From positions 7,231,001 to 7,295,000 of the forward strand of contig NZ_CP109485.1 of the NCBI RefSeq assembly GCF_035918235.1: a stretch of DNA of 64,000 bases, in the 5' to 3' direction. Of this stretch, positions 36,298 to 45,700 are shown one piece after another; positions within the stretch are counted from its first letter, which is position 1; every line of letters starts with the position of its first letter. The notes under the pieces were generated by a model, which was not told the DNA's origin, searched no databases, and worked only from the letters and a program-made list of their open reading frames with translations. The position numbers and the translations under genes were made by a program. This DNA comes from Streptomyces sp. NBC_01445 (GTDB lineage Bacteria > Actinomycetota > Actinomycetes > Streptomycetales > Streptomycetaceae).

Positions 36298-37146
36298 GTG
36301 CGCGTGGCCGGACCGACGACCGCAGACCGCGGCGAGCGGCACAAGCCGAAGTCCGGCCCGCCCCGGCCCCCTCGGGGCCGCCTGCGCCTGCGGCGCCCGC
36401 GCCTCCTGATCGTGACGGGGGTCGCGCTCCTCCTGCTCGGCGCCGGCACCGTCTGGCTCCTGTACGGCTCTCAGTGGCTGAGGGTGGAGCGCGTGACGAC
36501 CTCGGGGACCGGAGTCCTGACGCCCGCTCAAGTGCGCGCGGCCGCGGCCGTTCCGGTCGGCGCCCCGCTGATTTCCGTCGATACGGGCGTCATTGAGGAC
36601 CGTCTTCGCCGGAAATTGCCCCGGATCGACTCGGTTGAGGTCACGCGTTCCTGGCCGCACGGAATCGGATTGAAGGTGACCGAGCGCAAGCCGGTTCTGA
36701 TTGCCGAAAACGGTAAAAACGCCAGTAAGGGCGAAAATCGCGAAGGGGGCACCAACGCGGGCAAGTTCGTCGAAATTGACGCCAAGGGTGTCCGTTTCGC
36801 GACCGTGCAGAAGGCCCCCCGGGGCGTTCCCCGACTGGAATTGACGCCGGATCAGTCAGGTGCCGCGGCAAGCCTTCGGCGCTTCGGGCCGGACCGTCTG
36901 GTGCGTGAGGCGGTCCGCGTCGCGGGTGATCTGCCCCCGGCCGTGGCCCGTGACACCCGTGCGGTCAGGGTCCGTTCGTACGACGATGTGTCCCTGGAGC
37001 TGAGCGGCGGCCGCACCGTCGCATGGGGAAGTGGTGAGAAGGGCGACACCAAGGCGACCACGCTCACCGCCCTCATGAAAGCGGCCCCGAAGGCGCGGCA
37101 CTTCGACGTAAGTGTCCCCACCGCCCCTGCGTCATCGGGTAGTTGA
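36298..37146 (+). CDS. ftsQ: FtsQ/DivIB cell division protein
   Basis: The protein has 282 residues. A basic Pro-rich N-terminus and one membrane helix (LLIVTGVALLLLGAGTVWLLYG) precede a POTRA domain (LRVERVTTSGTGVLTPAQVRAAAAVPVGAPLISVD, LPRIDSVEVTRSWPHGIGLKVTERKPVLI) and the FtsQ beta domain. An alternative GTG at 36304 has GGGAG 5 nt upstream and is at least as likely as 36298. A stretch around 36590-36790 is unusually AT-rich and encodes a Lys/Asn/Gly loop (ENGKNASKGENREGGTNAGK). Confidence 0.93.
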   Translation: MRVAGPTTADRGERHKPKSGPPRPPRGRLRLRRPRLLIVTGVALLLLGAGTVWLLYGSQWLRVERVTTSGTGVLTPAQVRAAAAVPVGAPLISVDTGVIEDRLRRKLPRIDSVEVTRSWPHGIGLKVTERKPVLIAENGKNASKGENREGGTNAGKFVEIDAKGVRFATVQKAPRGVPRLELTPDQSGAAASLRRFGPDRLVREAVRVAGDLPPAVARDTRAVRVRSYDDVSLELSGGRTVAWGSGEKGDTKATTLTALMKAAPKARHFDVSVPTAPASSGS

Positions 37147-37431
37147 CGCACATCAGCGCAGGCCAGCACCCTGGTTGGGCACTGCTACGGCTGATCACAT
37201 AGGGTGAAAAGAAAAACGGGAGGTTCGGCGTGTTCGTTGAACGTGCGCCACTTGTCGACTTAGTGTCCTGTTCGGAAGAGTCCAGGGAACAGACACACTG
37301 GTAACCCTAAACTTCAGCGTTAGGGTTCGGGTCGGCAGACAAGCAGTCCGGGCCGCCCCATTTCGGCATCAGTCGTCGCAACGTACCAATGCGAGGCGGC
37401 GACACGTAACTCGAGGCGAGAGGCCTTCGAC
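37147..37431 (+). promoter_or_regulatory. ftsZ upstream regulatory region
   Basis: This gap is AT-richer than its surroundings and is where streptomycetes keep several ftsZ promoters. One candidate is TTGGGC (37175-37180) with CATAGG at 17 nt or TAGGGT at 19 nt. GACAC, the core of the WhiA-binding motif known from S. venezuelae, occurs at 37292-37296 and 37401-37405. An inverted repeat lies at 37303-37327. A GAGAGG ribosome site precedes the GTG. Assignments to individual promoters are tentative. Confidence 0.55.
37303..37327. repeat. Inverted repeat upstream of ftsZ
   Basis: AACCCTAA (37303-37310) and its exact complement TTAGGGTT (37320-37327) are separated by nine bases. The half-site spacing suggests an operator for a dimeric regulator, though a short hairpin in the leader is also possible. 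Confidence 0.6.
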
Positions 37432-38643
37432 GTGGCAGCACCGCAGAACTACCTCGCAGTCATCAAAGTCATCGGTGTCGGCGGCGGTGGTGTCAATGCC
37501 ATCAACCGGATGATCGAGGTCGGTCTCAAGGGCGTCGAGTTCATCGCCATCAACACCGACGCGCAAGCTCTGTTGATGAGCGACGCGGACGTCAAGCTCG
37601 ACGTCGGCCGTGAACTCACCCGCGGACTCGGCGCCGGAGCCAATCCGGCCGTCGGACGCAAGGCGGCCGAGGATCACCGCGAGGAGATCGAGGAGGTCCT
37701 CAAGGGGGCCGACATGGTCTTCGTCACCGCCGGCGAAGGCGGTGGCACCGGCACTGGCGGCGCACCTGTCGTCGCCAACATCGCCCGCTCGCTGGGCGCC
37801 CTGACGATCGGTGTGGTCACCCGGCCGTTCACCTTCGAGGGCCGGCGCCGGGCGAACCAGGCGGAGGACGGCATCGCCGAGCTCCGCGAAGAGGTCGACA
37901 CCCTCATCGTCATCCCCAACGACCGGCTCCTGTCCATCTCGGACCGGCAGGTCTCCGTCCTCGACGCCTTCAAGTCGGCCGACCAGGTCCTGCTGTCCGG
38001 TGTCCAGGGCATCACCGACCTGATCACCACGCCCGGCCTGATCAACCTCGACTTCGCCGACGTCAAGTCGGTCATGTCCGAGGCCGGTTCGGCACTCATG
38101 GGCATCGGCTCCGCCCGCGGCGACGACCGCGCGGTGGCCGCCGCGGAGATGGCGATCTCCTCGCCGCTCCTCGAAGCGTCCATCGACGGCGCCCGCGGCG
38201 TGCTGCTCTCCATCTCCGGCGGCTCCGACCTCGGTCTCTTCGAGATCAACGAGGCGGCGCAGCTGGTCAGTGAGGCCGCACACCCCGAGGCCAACATCAT
38301 CTTCGGTGCCGTCATCGACGACGCCCTGGGCGACGAGGTGCGGGTCACGGTCATCGCGGCCGGCTTCGACGGCGGACAGCCGCCGTCCAAGCGGGACAAC
38401 GTGATCGGCGGCGCGTCCGCCAAGCGCGAGGAGCCGGCGCCGCGAGCCACCGAGGCCCGCCCGTCCTTCGGCAGCCTCGGCAGCGTCACCCCGCGCGACG
38501 AACCGAAGGCTCCGGAGCCCGTCGAGGCCGCCCCGGCGAACGAGATGCCGTCCGCCCCGGTCGTCTCGCCGCAGGTTCCGCCGGCCCGTCCCTACCAGGA
38601 CAGCCAGGCCGAAGAGCTGGACGTGCCGGACTTCCTGAAGTGA
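37432..38643 (+). CDS. ftsZ: Cell division GTPase FtsZ
   Basis: FtsZ (403 residues) polymerises into Z-rings (ladders in sporulating aerial hyphae). [19 protein letters not shown] starts the GTPase domain. The tubulin signature [11 protein letters not shown] lies near residue 104, and the T7 loop is [12 protein letters not shown] disordered Pro/Ala linker leads to the C-terminal DVPDFLK peptide, the docking site for SepF and other partners. The GTG start has GAGAGG 9 nt upstream. Confidence 0.98.
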   Translation: MAAPQNYLAVIKVIGVGGGGVNAINRMIEVGLKGVEFIAINTDAQALLMSDADVKLDVGRELTRGLGAGANPAVGRKAAEDHREEIEEVLKGADMVFVTAGEGGGTGTGGAPVVANIARSLGALTIGVVTRPFTFEGRRRANQAEDGIAELREEVDTLIVIPNDRLLSISDRQVSVLDAFKSADQVLLSGVQGITDLITTPGLINLDFADVKSVMSEAGSALMGIGSARGDDRAVAAAEMAISSPLLEASIDGARGVLLSISGGSDLGLFEINEAAQLVSEAAHPEANIIFGAVIDDALGDEVRVTVIAAGFDGGQPPSKRDNVIGGASAKREEPAPRATEARPSFGSLGSVTPRDEPKAPEPVEAAPANEMPSAPVVSPQVPPARPYQDSQAEELDVPDFLK

Positions 38644-38682
38644 CCGGCACAAGTGACCTGCAGAAGTGACCTCCTGAAGTGA
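38638..38682 (+). repeat. Four AAGTGA repeats spanning the ftsZ stop and pgeF start
   Basis: AAGTGA occurs at 38638, 38651, 38663 and 38677, that is every 12 to 14 nt. The copies are set in related contexts such as CTGAAGTGA and AGAAGTGACCT. The first includes the ftsZ stop codon and the last includes the pgeF start. This looks like small local duplication. No classical ribosome site for pgeF is present within it. Confidence 0.6.
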
Positions 38683-39410
38683 TAGGACAGCGCGACCACG
38701 CGAGCGGCGCCCACTTCGCCTTCACCGATCGGTGGGGCGGGGTGAGCGCCGCTCCGTACGAGGAGCTCAACCTCGGCGGCGCGGTCGGCGACGACCCGGC
38801 CGCCGTCCACGCCAACCGCAAGAGGGCGGCACAGTCGCTCGGCTTCGACCCGGCGCACGTGGTCTGGATGAACCAGGTGCACGGCCCGGACGTCGCGGTG
38901 GTCGACGGACCCTGGGGTACGGCGGCCGACATCCCGTCCGTCGACGCGATCGTCACCGCACGGCGCGGACTCGCTCTCGCCGTGCTCACCGCGGACTGCA
39001 CCCCGGTCCTGCTCGCCGACCCCGTCGCGGGAATCGCCGCCGCCGCCCACGCCGGACGCCCCGGCATGGTCGCCGGAGTCGTCCCCGCGGCGGTAGCGGC
39101 AATGGTGGAACTCGGCGCCGAACCCGCCCGCATCGTGGCCCGCACCGGCCCCGCCGTCTGCGGGAAGTGCTACGAAGTCCCGGACGGGATGCGCGCCGAG
39201 GTGGCCGCCGTGGAACCCGCGGCGTTCGCCGAAACCAGCTGGGGAACTCCTGCCGTCGATGTGACCGCCGGAGTGCATGCCCAGCTGGAGCGGCTCGGGG
39301 TGCGTGACCGGCAGCTGTCGCCGGTGTGCACCCTGGAGTCGCACGACCACTTCTCGTACCGCCGCGACCGCACCACCGGTCGGCTCGCAGGCTATGTCTG
39401 GCTGGACTGA
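38679..39410 (+). CDS. pgeF: Peptidoglycan editing factor / laccase-domain protein (YfiH family)
   Basis: The protein has 243 residues. Family blocks are FTDRWGGVSAAPYEELNLGGAVGDD, WMNQVHGPDV (metal His), VLTADCTPVLLADPVAGIAAAAHAGRPGM (Cys and His ligands; the usual HAGWRG is HAGRPG here, as in other actinobacteria) and GPAVCGKCYEVP. In E. coli the protein removes L-Ser wrongly built into wall precursors. The GTG start lacks a clear ribosome site and lies within the AAGTGA repeats. Confidence 0.9.
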   Translation: MIGQRDHASGAHFAFTDRWGGVSAAPYEELNLGGAVGDDPAAVHANRKRAAQSLGFDPAHVVWMNQVHGPDVAVVDGPWGTAADIPSVDAIVTARRGLALAVLTADCTPVLLADPVAGIAAAAHAGRPGMVAGVVPAAVAAMVELGAEPARIVARTGPAVCGKCYEVPDGMRAEVAAVEPAAFAETSWGTPAVDVTAGVHAQLERLGVRDRQLSPVCTLESHDHFSYRRDRTTGRLAGYVWLD

Positions 39411-39416
39411 TGGGAC

Positions 39417-40136
39417 ATGACGGACCGTAAGGCTCAACTCGCAGCAAATCTGGCACAGGTGGAGGAACGCATCGCTTCGGCGTGCGTCGCCGCAGGCCGT
39501 AAGCGCGAGGAAGTGACCCTGATCGTGGTCACCAAGACGTACCCCGCGAGCGATGTGCGGATCTTGTCGGAACTCGGTGTGCGCGATGTCGCCGAGAACC
39601 GCGACCAGGACGCGGCGCCCAAGGCGGCGGAATGCGCGGACCTGCCGCTCCGGTGGCACTTCGTCGGTCAGCTGCAGACCAACAAGGTTCGCTCCGTGGT
39701 CGGTTATGCCGACGTCGTGCAGTCGGTCGACCGCCCGAAGCTCGTCACGTCGCTGTCGACGGCGGCCGTGCGCGCGGAGCGTGAACTCGGCTGCCTGATC
39801 CAGGTCGCGCTCGACGCCGGGGAGAACGGGCGGGGCGAGCGTGGTGGCGTGGGGCCGGGCGGAATCGGGGAGTTGGCGGCACTTGTGGCGGACGCTCCCG
39901 GTTTGCGCCTCGACGGTCTGATGACGGTCGCACCGCTCACCGGCCCGTACGCGGACCGCCAACAGGCCGCGTTCGAGCGGCTGATGGATTTGTCGACTGA
40001 CCTGCGCCGGGCTCATCCGGCTGCGAACATGGTGTCAGCAGGGATGAGTGCGGACCTCGAACAGGCCGTGGCGGCCGGAGCGACACATGTGCGCGTCGGT
40101 ACGGCGGTACTCGGAGTCCGACCCAGGCTCGGGTAA
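39417..40136 (+). CDS. PLP-binding protein of the YggS/YlmE family
   Basis: The protein has 239 residues. The pyridoxal phosphate lysine is in LIVVTKTYPASDV, and WHFVGQLQTNKVRSV, DGLMTVAPL and SAGMSADLEQAVAAGATHVRVGTAVLG complete the family pattern. It buffers PLP and is a constant member of the ftsZ-sepF interval in Gram-positives. One active-region Gly-Glu-Asn motif reads VAENRDQDAAPK. It starts 6 nt after pgeF. Confidence 0.93.
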   Translation: MTDRKAQLAANLAQVEERIASACVAAGRKREEVTLIVVTKTYPASDVRILSELGVRDVAENRDQDAAPKAAECADLPLRWHFVGQLQTNKVRSVVGYADVVQSVDRPKLVTSLSTAAVRAERELGCLIQVALDAGENGRGERGGVGPGGIGELAALVADAPGLRLDGLMTVAPLTGPYADRQQAAFERLMDLSTDLRRAHPAANMVSAGMSADLEQAVAAGATHVRVGTAVLGVRPRLG

Positions 40137-40263
40137 CGTCGCCAAGAAGTCGGACCACAGCAGAAAATATGGTCATTCTCGCTGATGGGCGGGGAGATCG
40201 CGTGGATCGCAGGCACTTCGGTTGACGTCAGCCGATCCACCACAGAGCGGAGGACTCAGAGCA

Positions 40264-40902
40264 ATGGCCGGCGCGATGCGCAAGATGGCGGTCTACCTCG
40301 GCCTCGTGGAGGACGATGGGTACGACGGCCGGGGCTTCGACCCCGACGACGACTTCGAGCCCGAGCTGGACCCCGAACCTGAGCGGGACCGCAGGCGGCA
40401 CGAACCCTCGCATCAGTCGCACAACACTCATCAGCCACACCAGTCCCAACGGGACGAATCGGTACGAGTGGTGCCGCCCCCCGCCCAGCGCGAACCGGTC
40501 CCGCTGCCCGCGGAATCCGGACGTCCGGCGCGAATCGCCCCCGTGGCATCCATCACACCTGAACGCCAGAGCCTGGAGAAGAACGCACCGGTGATCATGC
40601 CCAAGGTTGTGTCCGAGCGGGAGCCCTACCGCATCACGACGCTGCACCCCCGGACGTACAACGAGGCCCGTACCATCGGGGAACACTTCCGTGAGGGCAC
40701 TCCCGTGATCATGAATCTGACGGAGATGGACGACACCGACGCGAAGCGACTTGTCGACTTTGCCGCCGGTCTTGTCTTCGGTCTGCACGGCAGCATTGAG
40801 CGGGTGACGCAGAAGGTGTTCCTGTTGTCGCCTGCTAACGTCGATGTCACGGCAGAGGACAAGGCCCGCATCGCAGAGGGCGGGTTCTTCAATCAGAGCT
40901 GA
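40264..40902 (+). CDS. sepF: SepF, FtsZ membrane tether
   Basis: The protein has 212 residues. The N-terminal amphipathic membrane-binding helix is [18 protein letters not shown]. An acidic then His/Gln-rich linker ([18 protein letters not shown]) follows. The conserved SepF fold starts at [58 protein letters not shown]. It anchors FtsZ through the DVPDFLK tail. The ATG at 40264 has GGAGGA 9 nt upstream; earlier in-frame starts lie in the intergenic region. Confidence 0.94.
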   Translation: MAGAMRKMAVYLGLVEDDGYDGRGFDPDDDFEPELDPEPERDRRRHEPSHQSHNTHQPHQSQRDESVRVVPPPAQREPVPLPAESGRPARIAPVASITPERQSLEKNAPVIMPKVVSEREPYRITTLHPRTYNEARTIGEHFREGTPVIMNLTEMDDTDAKRLVDFAAGLVFGLHGSIERVTQKVFLLSPANVDVTAEDKARIAEGGFFNQS

Positions 40903-40976
40903 GACGCAGCACCGGTGAAGTGCCGGTGCAGTACTGGCAACGAGGCACGAGACACAGGGGAGAGGGAACCGCGGAC

Positions 40977-41261
40977 ATGAGCGTGGTTTTGGATGTTGTC
41001 TACATCGCGCTGATGTGTTTCCTCATCGTGCTGATCTTCCGGCTGGTCATGGACTACGTCTTCCAGTTTGCCCGCTCGTGGCAACCCGGCAAGGCGATGG
41101 TGGTCGTTCTTGAGGCCACCTACACTGTCACTGATCCACCGCTCAAGCTTCTGCGGCGGTTCATTCCGCCGCTGCGTCTCGGGGGCGTGGCGCTCGACCT
41201 GTCCTTCTTCGTACTGATGATCATCGTCTACATCCTGATCTCCGTCGTGAGCCGGCTGTGA
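40977..41261 (+). CDS. YggT family membrane protein
   Basis: The protein has 94 residues with two helices (VLDVVYIALMCFLIVLIFRLVMDYVF and DLSFFVLMIIVYILISVV) joined by the YggT segment TYTVTDPPLKLLRRFIPPLRLGG. It sits between sepF and divIVA as in most Gram-positives and is probably a division or osmotic-stress accessory factor. A GGGGAGAGGG ribosome site precedes the ATG at 40977. Confidence 0.92.
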   Translation: MSVVLDVVYIALMCFLIVLIFRLVMDYVFQFARSWQPGKAMVVVLEATYTVTDPPLKLLRRFIPPLRLGGVALDLSFFVLMIIVYILISVVSRL

Positions 41262-41307
41262 ACGATACGGTCTTGCCGAATGCCGACGACTACGTTGAGG
41301 TGAAGAG

Positions 41308-42501
41308 ATGCCGTTGACCCCCGAGGACGTGCGGAACAAGCAGTTCACGACCGTCCGCCTCCGAGAAGGCTATGACGAGGACGAGGTCGATGCCTTCCTC
41401 GACGAGGTCGAAGGCGAACTGACTCGCCTTCTCCGAGAGAACGAGGACCTGCGCGCGAAGCTCGCCGCAGCCACCCGCGCCGCTGCGCAGAACCAGCAGC
41501 AGGGCGGCATGCGCAAGCCTCCGGAACCGCAGGACCAGCGCGGTCCCGGTGCGCCGGTGCCCGCCGCAATATCGGGTCCGCAGCCGGTGCAGCCGCAGCA
41601 GCAGATGGGTGGCCCCATGGGCGGCCCGCCCCAGCTGCCCAGCGGTGCGCCGCAGCTGCCCGCAGGCCCCGGTGGACACGGACCGCAGGGTCCCGGTCAG
41701 CAGGGTCCCGGCCCGATGGGCCAGGGTCCGATGGGCCAGGGTCCGATGGGCCAGGGTCACCCCGGTCAGGGTCACCCCGGCCAGAACCAGCTCGGTCAGG
41801 GCCAGATGGGCCAGGGCCAGCTGCAGCAGCAGATGGGCGGCCCGATGGGCGGTCCCATGGGCGGTCACGGTCCGCAGATGCCGCAGCCCGGTCAGGGCCC
41901 CGGTGGCGACAGCGCCGCCCGTGTCCTCTCCCTTGCGCAGCAGACCGCCGACCAGGCGATCGCGGAGGCCCGTTCCGAGGCCAACAAGATCGTCGGCGAG
42001 GCCCGCAGCCGCGCCGAGGGTCTCGAGCGTGACGCCCGTGCCAAGGCCGACGCCCTGGAGCGGGACGCGCAGGAGAAGCACCGCGTCGCGATGGGCTCCC
42101 TGGAGTCCGCCCGCGCCACGCTGGAGCGCAAGGTCGAGGACCTGCGTGGCTTCGAGCGCGAGTACCGCACGCGTCTGAAGTCCTACCTCGAGTCGCAGCT
42201 GCGTCAGCTGGAGACCCAGGCCGACGACTCGCTGGCTCCCCCGCGGACGCCGGCAACCGCGTCGCTGCCGCCGTCGCCCGCGCCTTCCATGGCGTCGGCC
42301 GGTGCGGGTGCCCCGTCCTACGGCGGGAACCAGACCATGGGCGGCAACCAGCCTCCGGCCGGTCCGTCCTACGGTGGCCAGCAGCAGATGTCGCCGGCGA
42401 TGACCCAGCCGATGGCGCCGGTGCGGCCGCAGGGTCCCGCGCCGATGCAGCAGGCTCCGTCGCCGATGCGCGGTTTCCTCATCGACGAGGACGACAACTG
42501 A
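41308..42501 (+). CDS. divIVA: DivIVA polar growth determinant
   Basis: DivIVA (397 residues) marks hyphal tips and directs apical wall synthesis; it is essential in Streptomyces. The N-terminal membrane-curvature domain is LTPEDVRNKQFTTVRLREGYDEDEVDAFLDEVEGEL, followed by the first coiled coil. Next is a Pro/Gln/Gly-rich spacer with tandem GPMGQ/GHPGQ units (41713-41787). The long second coiled coil is AQQTADQAIAEARSEANKIVGEARSRAEGL and onward. A disordered tail ends in GFLIDEDDN. GAGGTGAAGAG precedes the ATG. Confidence 0.97.
   Translation: MPLTPEDVRNKQFTTVRLREGYDEDEVDAFLDEVEGELTRLLRENEDLRAKLAAATRAAAQNQQQGGMRKPPEPQDQRGPGAPVPAAISGPQPVQPQQQMGGPMGGPPQLPSGAPQLPAGPGGHGPQGPGQQGPGPMGQGPMGQGPMGQGHPGQGHPGQNQLGQGQMGQGQLQQQMGGPMGGPMGGHGPQMPQPGQGPGGDSAARVLSLAQQTADQAIAEARSEANKIVGEARSRAEGLERDARAKADALERDAQEKHRVAMGSLESARATLERKVEDLRGFEREYRTRLKSYLESQLRQLETQADDSLAPPRTPATASLPPSPAPSMASAGAGAPSYGGNQTMGGNQPPAGPSYGGQQQMSPAMTQPMAPVRPQGPAPMQQAPSPMRGFLIDEDDN
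41713..41787 (+). repeat. 15-bp in-frame tandem repeat within divIVA
   Basis: CCGATGGGCCAGGGT is present in three identical copies (41713-41727, 41728-41742, 41743-41757). Two diverged units follow to 41787. Each encodes five residues (PMGQG, then HPGQG-like). Such identity at the DNA level suggests recent slippage and likely length variation between strains. Confidence 0.85.
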
Positions 42502-42536
42502 CGGGCGTGACCACGCCTTAGGCGTCGGCAGCGTTC

Positions 42537-42574
42537 AAGGGCCGGGCCCCCGGATTTCCGGGGGCCCGGCCCTT
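42537..42574 (+). terminator. Terminator of divIVA
   Basis: A perfect 17-bp stem (42537-42553 with 42558-42574) with the loop ATTT starts 36 nt after the divIVA stop. The distal arm ends in CCCTT, with one further T. It closes the dcw transcription unit. Confidence 0.92.
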
Positions 42575-42583
42575 TGCCGTGGT

Positions 42584-42697
42584 CAGGGTGCGGAAGTCGC
42601 TGTGGGCCAGAGACAGATACCGCCGTGGGCCAGGTGCGGGCACCGCTGTGAGTCACGTGCGGACACCGCTGTGGCCAGGCGCGGATGCTGCCTCGGG
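42584..42697 (+). repeat. Degenerate 22-23-bp tandem repeat between two terminators
   Basis: Five diverged units follow one another: 42584-42608, 42609-42631, 42632-42654, 42655-42676 and 42677-42697. The best pair reads GGTGCGGGCACCGCTGTG and CGTGCGGACACCGCTGTG. No open frame or hairpin explains them. They fill the gap between the convergent divIVA and ileS terminators. Confidence 0.65.
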
Positions 42698-42737
42698 TGC
42701 GGTGCAGAAACGTTCATCTGTGCGTGAGTACGAAACG

Positions 42738-42784
42738 CCGAAGGCCCGGTCCCGCCAAACTCTTTGGCGGGACCGGGCCTTCGG
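42738..42784 (-). terminator. Terminator of ileS
   Basis: A perfect 22-bp stem (42738-42759 with 42763-42784) with a 3-nt loop lies just past the ileS stop codon. The inner AAA/TTT pairs and GGCGGGACCGGGCC core make it very stable in either direction. Confidence 0.92.
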
Positions 42785-42791
42785 TCGTGGG

Positions 42792-45700
42792 TTACGCCTT
42801 GCGCAGGCGGAACGTGAGGGCGAGCGGCTCGTCCGTGAACGTCTCGCCGTAGGTGTCGTCGGCCTCGCCCTGGGCGAAGTCCGTGGCGAGCACCTCGTCC
42901 GCGATCAGCGTGGCGTGCTCGGACAGGGCCGAGACGACCGCGGGCTCCGTGGACGTCCACCGCAGGGCGATCCGGTCCGCGACGTCCAGGCCGCTGTTCT
43001 TACGGGCCTCCTGGATCAGGCGGATCGCGTCACGGGCCAGGCCCGCCTGACGCAGCTCCTCCGTGATCTCCAGGTCGAGCGCCACCGTCGCGCCGGAGTC
43101 CGAGGCGACGGACCAGCCCTCGCGCGGGGTCTCCGTGATGATGACCTCGTCGGGGGCCAGCGTGATCGTCTCGCCGTCGACCTCGACCGACGCCGTGCCT
43201 TCGCGCAGGCCGAGCGAGAGCGCGGCGGCGTCCGCTTCTGCGACCGCCTTCGCGACCGCCTGGACGCCCTTGCCGAACCGCTTGCCCAGGGCGCGGAAGT
43301 TCGCCTTGGCGGTCGTGTCGACCAGGGAGCCGCCGACCTCGGAGAGCGACGCCAGCGAGGAGACGTTGAGTTCCTCGGTGATCTGGGCGTGCAGCTCCGG
43401 GTTGAGCGTCTCGAAGCCCGCGGCCGCGACCAGCGCGCGGGACAGCGGCTGACGGGTCTTGACGCCCGACTCCGCGCGCGTGGCGCGGCCCAGCTCGACG
43501 AGGCGGCGGACGAGGACCATCTGCCGCGACAGGTCCGGGTCGATGGCGGAGAGGTCCGCCTCCGGCCAGGTGGACAGGTGGACCGACTCGGGGGCGTCCG
43601 GCGTGACCGGGACCACCAGGTCCTGCCAGACCCGCTCCGTGATGAACGGCGTCAGCGGCGCCATCAGACGCGTGACCGTCTCGATGACCTCGTGCAGGGT
43701 GCGCAGGGCCCCCTTGTCGCCCTGCCAGAAGCGGCGGCGCGAGCGGCGCACGTACCAGTTCGACAGGTCGTCGACGAACGAGGAGAGCAGCTTGCCGGCG
43801 CGCTGGGTGTCGTACGCCTCCAGGGCCTGCGTCACCTGGTCGGTGAGCGCGTGCAGTTCGGAGAGCAGCCAGCGGTCGAGCAGGGTGCGGTCGGCGGGGG
43901 CCGGGTCGGCCTCGCTGGGGGACCAGTCCGACGTGCGGGCGTACAGGGCCTGGAAGGCGACCGTGTTCCAGTACGTCAGGAGGGTCTTGCGGACCACTTC
44001 CTGGATCGTGCCGTGGCCGACGCGGCGCGCGGCCCAGGGGGAGCCGCCGGCGGCCATGAACCAGCGCACGGCGTCAGCGCCGTGCTGGTCCATCAGCGGG
44101 ATCGGCTGGAGGGTGTTCCCCAGGTGCTTCGACATCTTGCGGCCGTCCTCGGCGAGGATGTGGCCGAGGCACACGACGTTCTCGTAGGACGACTTGTCGA
44201 AGACGAGCGTGCCGACCGCCATGAGGGTGTAGAACCACCCGCGGGTCTGGTCGATGGCCTCCGAGATGAACTGCGCCGGGTACCGGCTCTCGAAGAGTTC
44301 CTTGTTCTTGTACGGGTAGCCCCACTGCGCGAACGGCATCGAACCCGAGTCGTACCAGGCGTCGATGACCTCGGGCACGCGCGTGGCCGTCTTCTCGCAC
44401 TGGGGGCACGCGAAGGTGACCTCGTCGATGAAGGGGCGGTGCGGGTCGAGGTCCGCCAGGTCGGTGCCGGTCAGCTCGCCGAGCTCGGCCAGCGAGCCGA
44501 CGCAGGTGAGGTGGTCGTCCTCGCAGCGCCACAGCGGGAGGGGGGTGCCCCAGTAGCGGCTGCGGGACAGCGCCCAGTCGATGTTGTTGTTCAGCCAGTC
44601 GCCGAAGCGGCCGTGCTTCACGTTCTCCGGGAACCAGTTGGTCTTCTCGTTCTCCTGGAGAAGACGGTCCTTGATCTCCGTGGTGCGGATGTACCAGGAC
44701 GGCTGCGCGTAGTAGAGCAGCGCCGTGTGGCAGCGCCAGCAGTGCGGGTAGCTGTGCTCGTACGGGACGTGCAGGAAGAGCAGGCCGCGGTCCTTGAGGT
44801 CCTCGGTGAGCTTTTCGTCCGCCTTCTTGAAGAAGACACCGCCCACGAGCGGGACGTCCTCCTCGAAGGTGCCGTCGGGACGGACCGGGTTCACCACCGG
44901 CAGGCCGTACGACTTGCAGACCTTGAGGTCGTCCTCACCGAACGCGGGGGACTGGTGGACGAGACCGGTGCCGTCCTCGGTCGTGACGTAGTCGGCGTTG
45001 ACCACGTAGTGGGCCTCGGCCGGGAACTCCACGAGCTCGAACGGGCGTTGGTACTTCCAGCGCTCCATCTCGGCGCCGGTGAAGGACTCGCCGGTCTTCT
45101 CCCAGCCCTCGCCGAGCGACTTCTCGACGAGGGGCTCGGCGACGACGACCTTCTCGTTGCCGTCCGTCGCGACGACGTAGGTGACGTCGGGGTGCGCGGC
45201 GACCGCCGTGTTCGAGACGAGCGTCCAGGGGGTCGTCGTCCAGACGAGGAGCGAGGCCTCGCCGGCCAGCGGACCGGAGGTGAGCGGGAAACGGACGTAG
45301 ACGGAGGGGTCGACGACCGTCTCGTAGCCCTGTGCCAGCTCGTGGTCCGAGAGCCCGGTGCCGCAGCGGGGGCACCAGGGGGCGACGCGGTGGTCCTGGG
45401 TCAGCAGGCCCTTGTTGAAGATCTCCTTGAGCGACCACCACACGGACTCGATGTACGCGGGGTCCATCGTGCGGTACGCGTCGTCGAGGTCGACCCAGTA
45501 ACCCATGCGGGTCGTCAGGTCGGTGAAGGCGTCGGTGTGCCGGGTCACGGACTCGCGGCACATGGCGTTGAACTCGGCGATGCCGAACGCCTCGATGTCC
45601 TTCTTGCCGTTGAAGCCGAGCTCCTGCTCGACCGCCAGCTCCACGGGCAGGCCGTGGCAGTCCCAGCCGGCCTTGCGGGCCACGTGATAACCGCGCATGG

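Noticed and set aside
41713..41787. CRISPR-like array
   Set aside because: The units are contiguous 15-bp in-frame codons of divIVA without spacers.
42584..42697. tRNA or structured RNA gene in the divIVA-ileS gap
   Set aside because: No cloverleaf arms, T-loop or CCA context could be drawn; the region is tandem repeat only.
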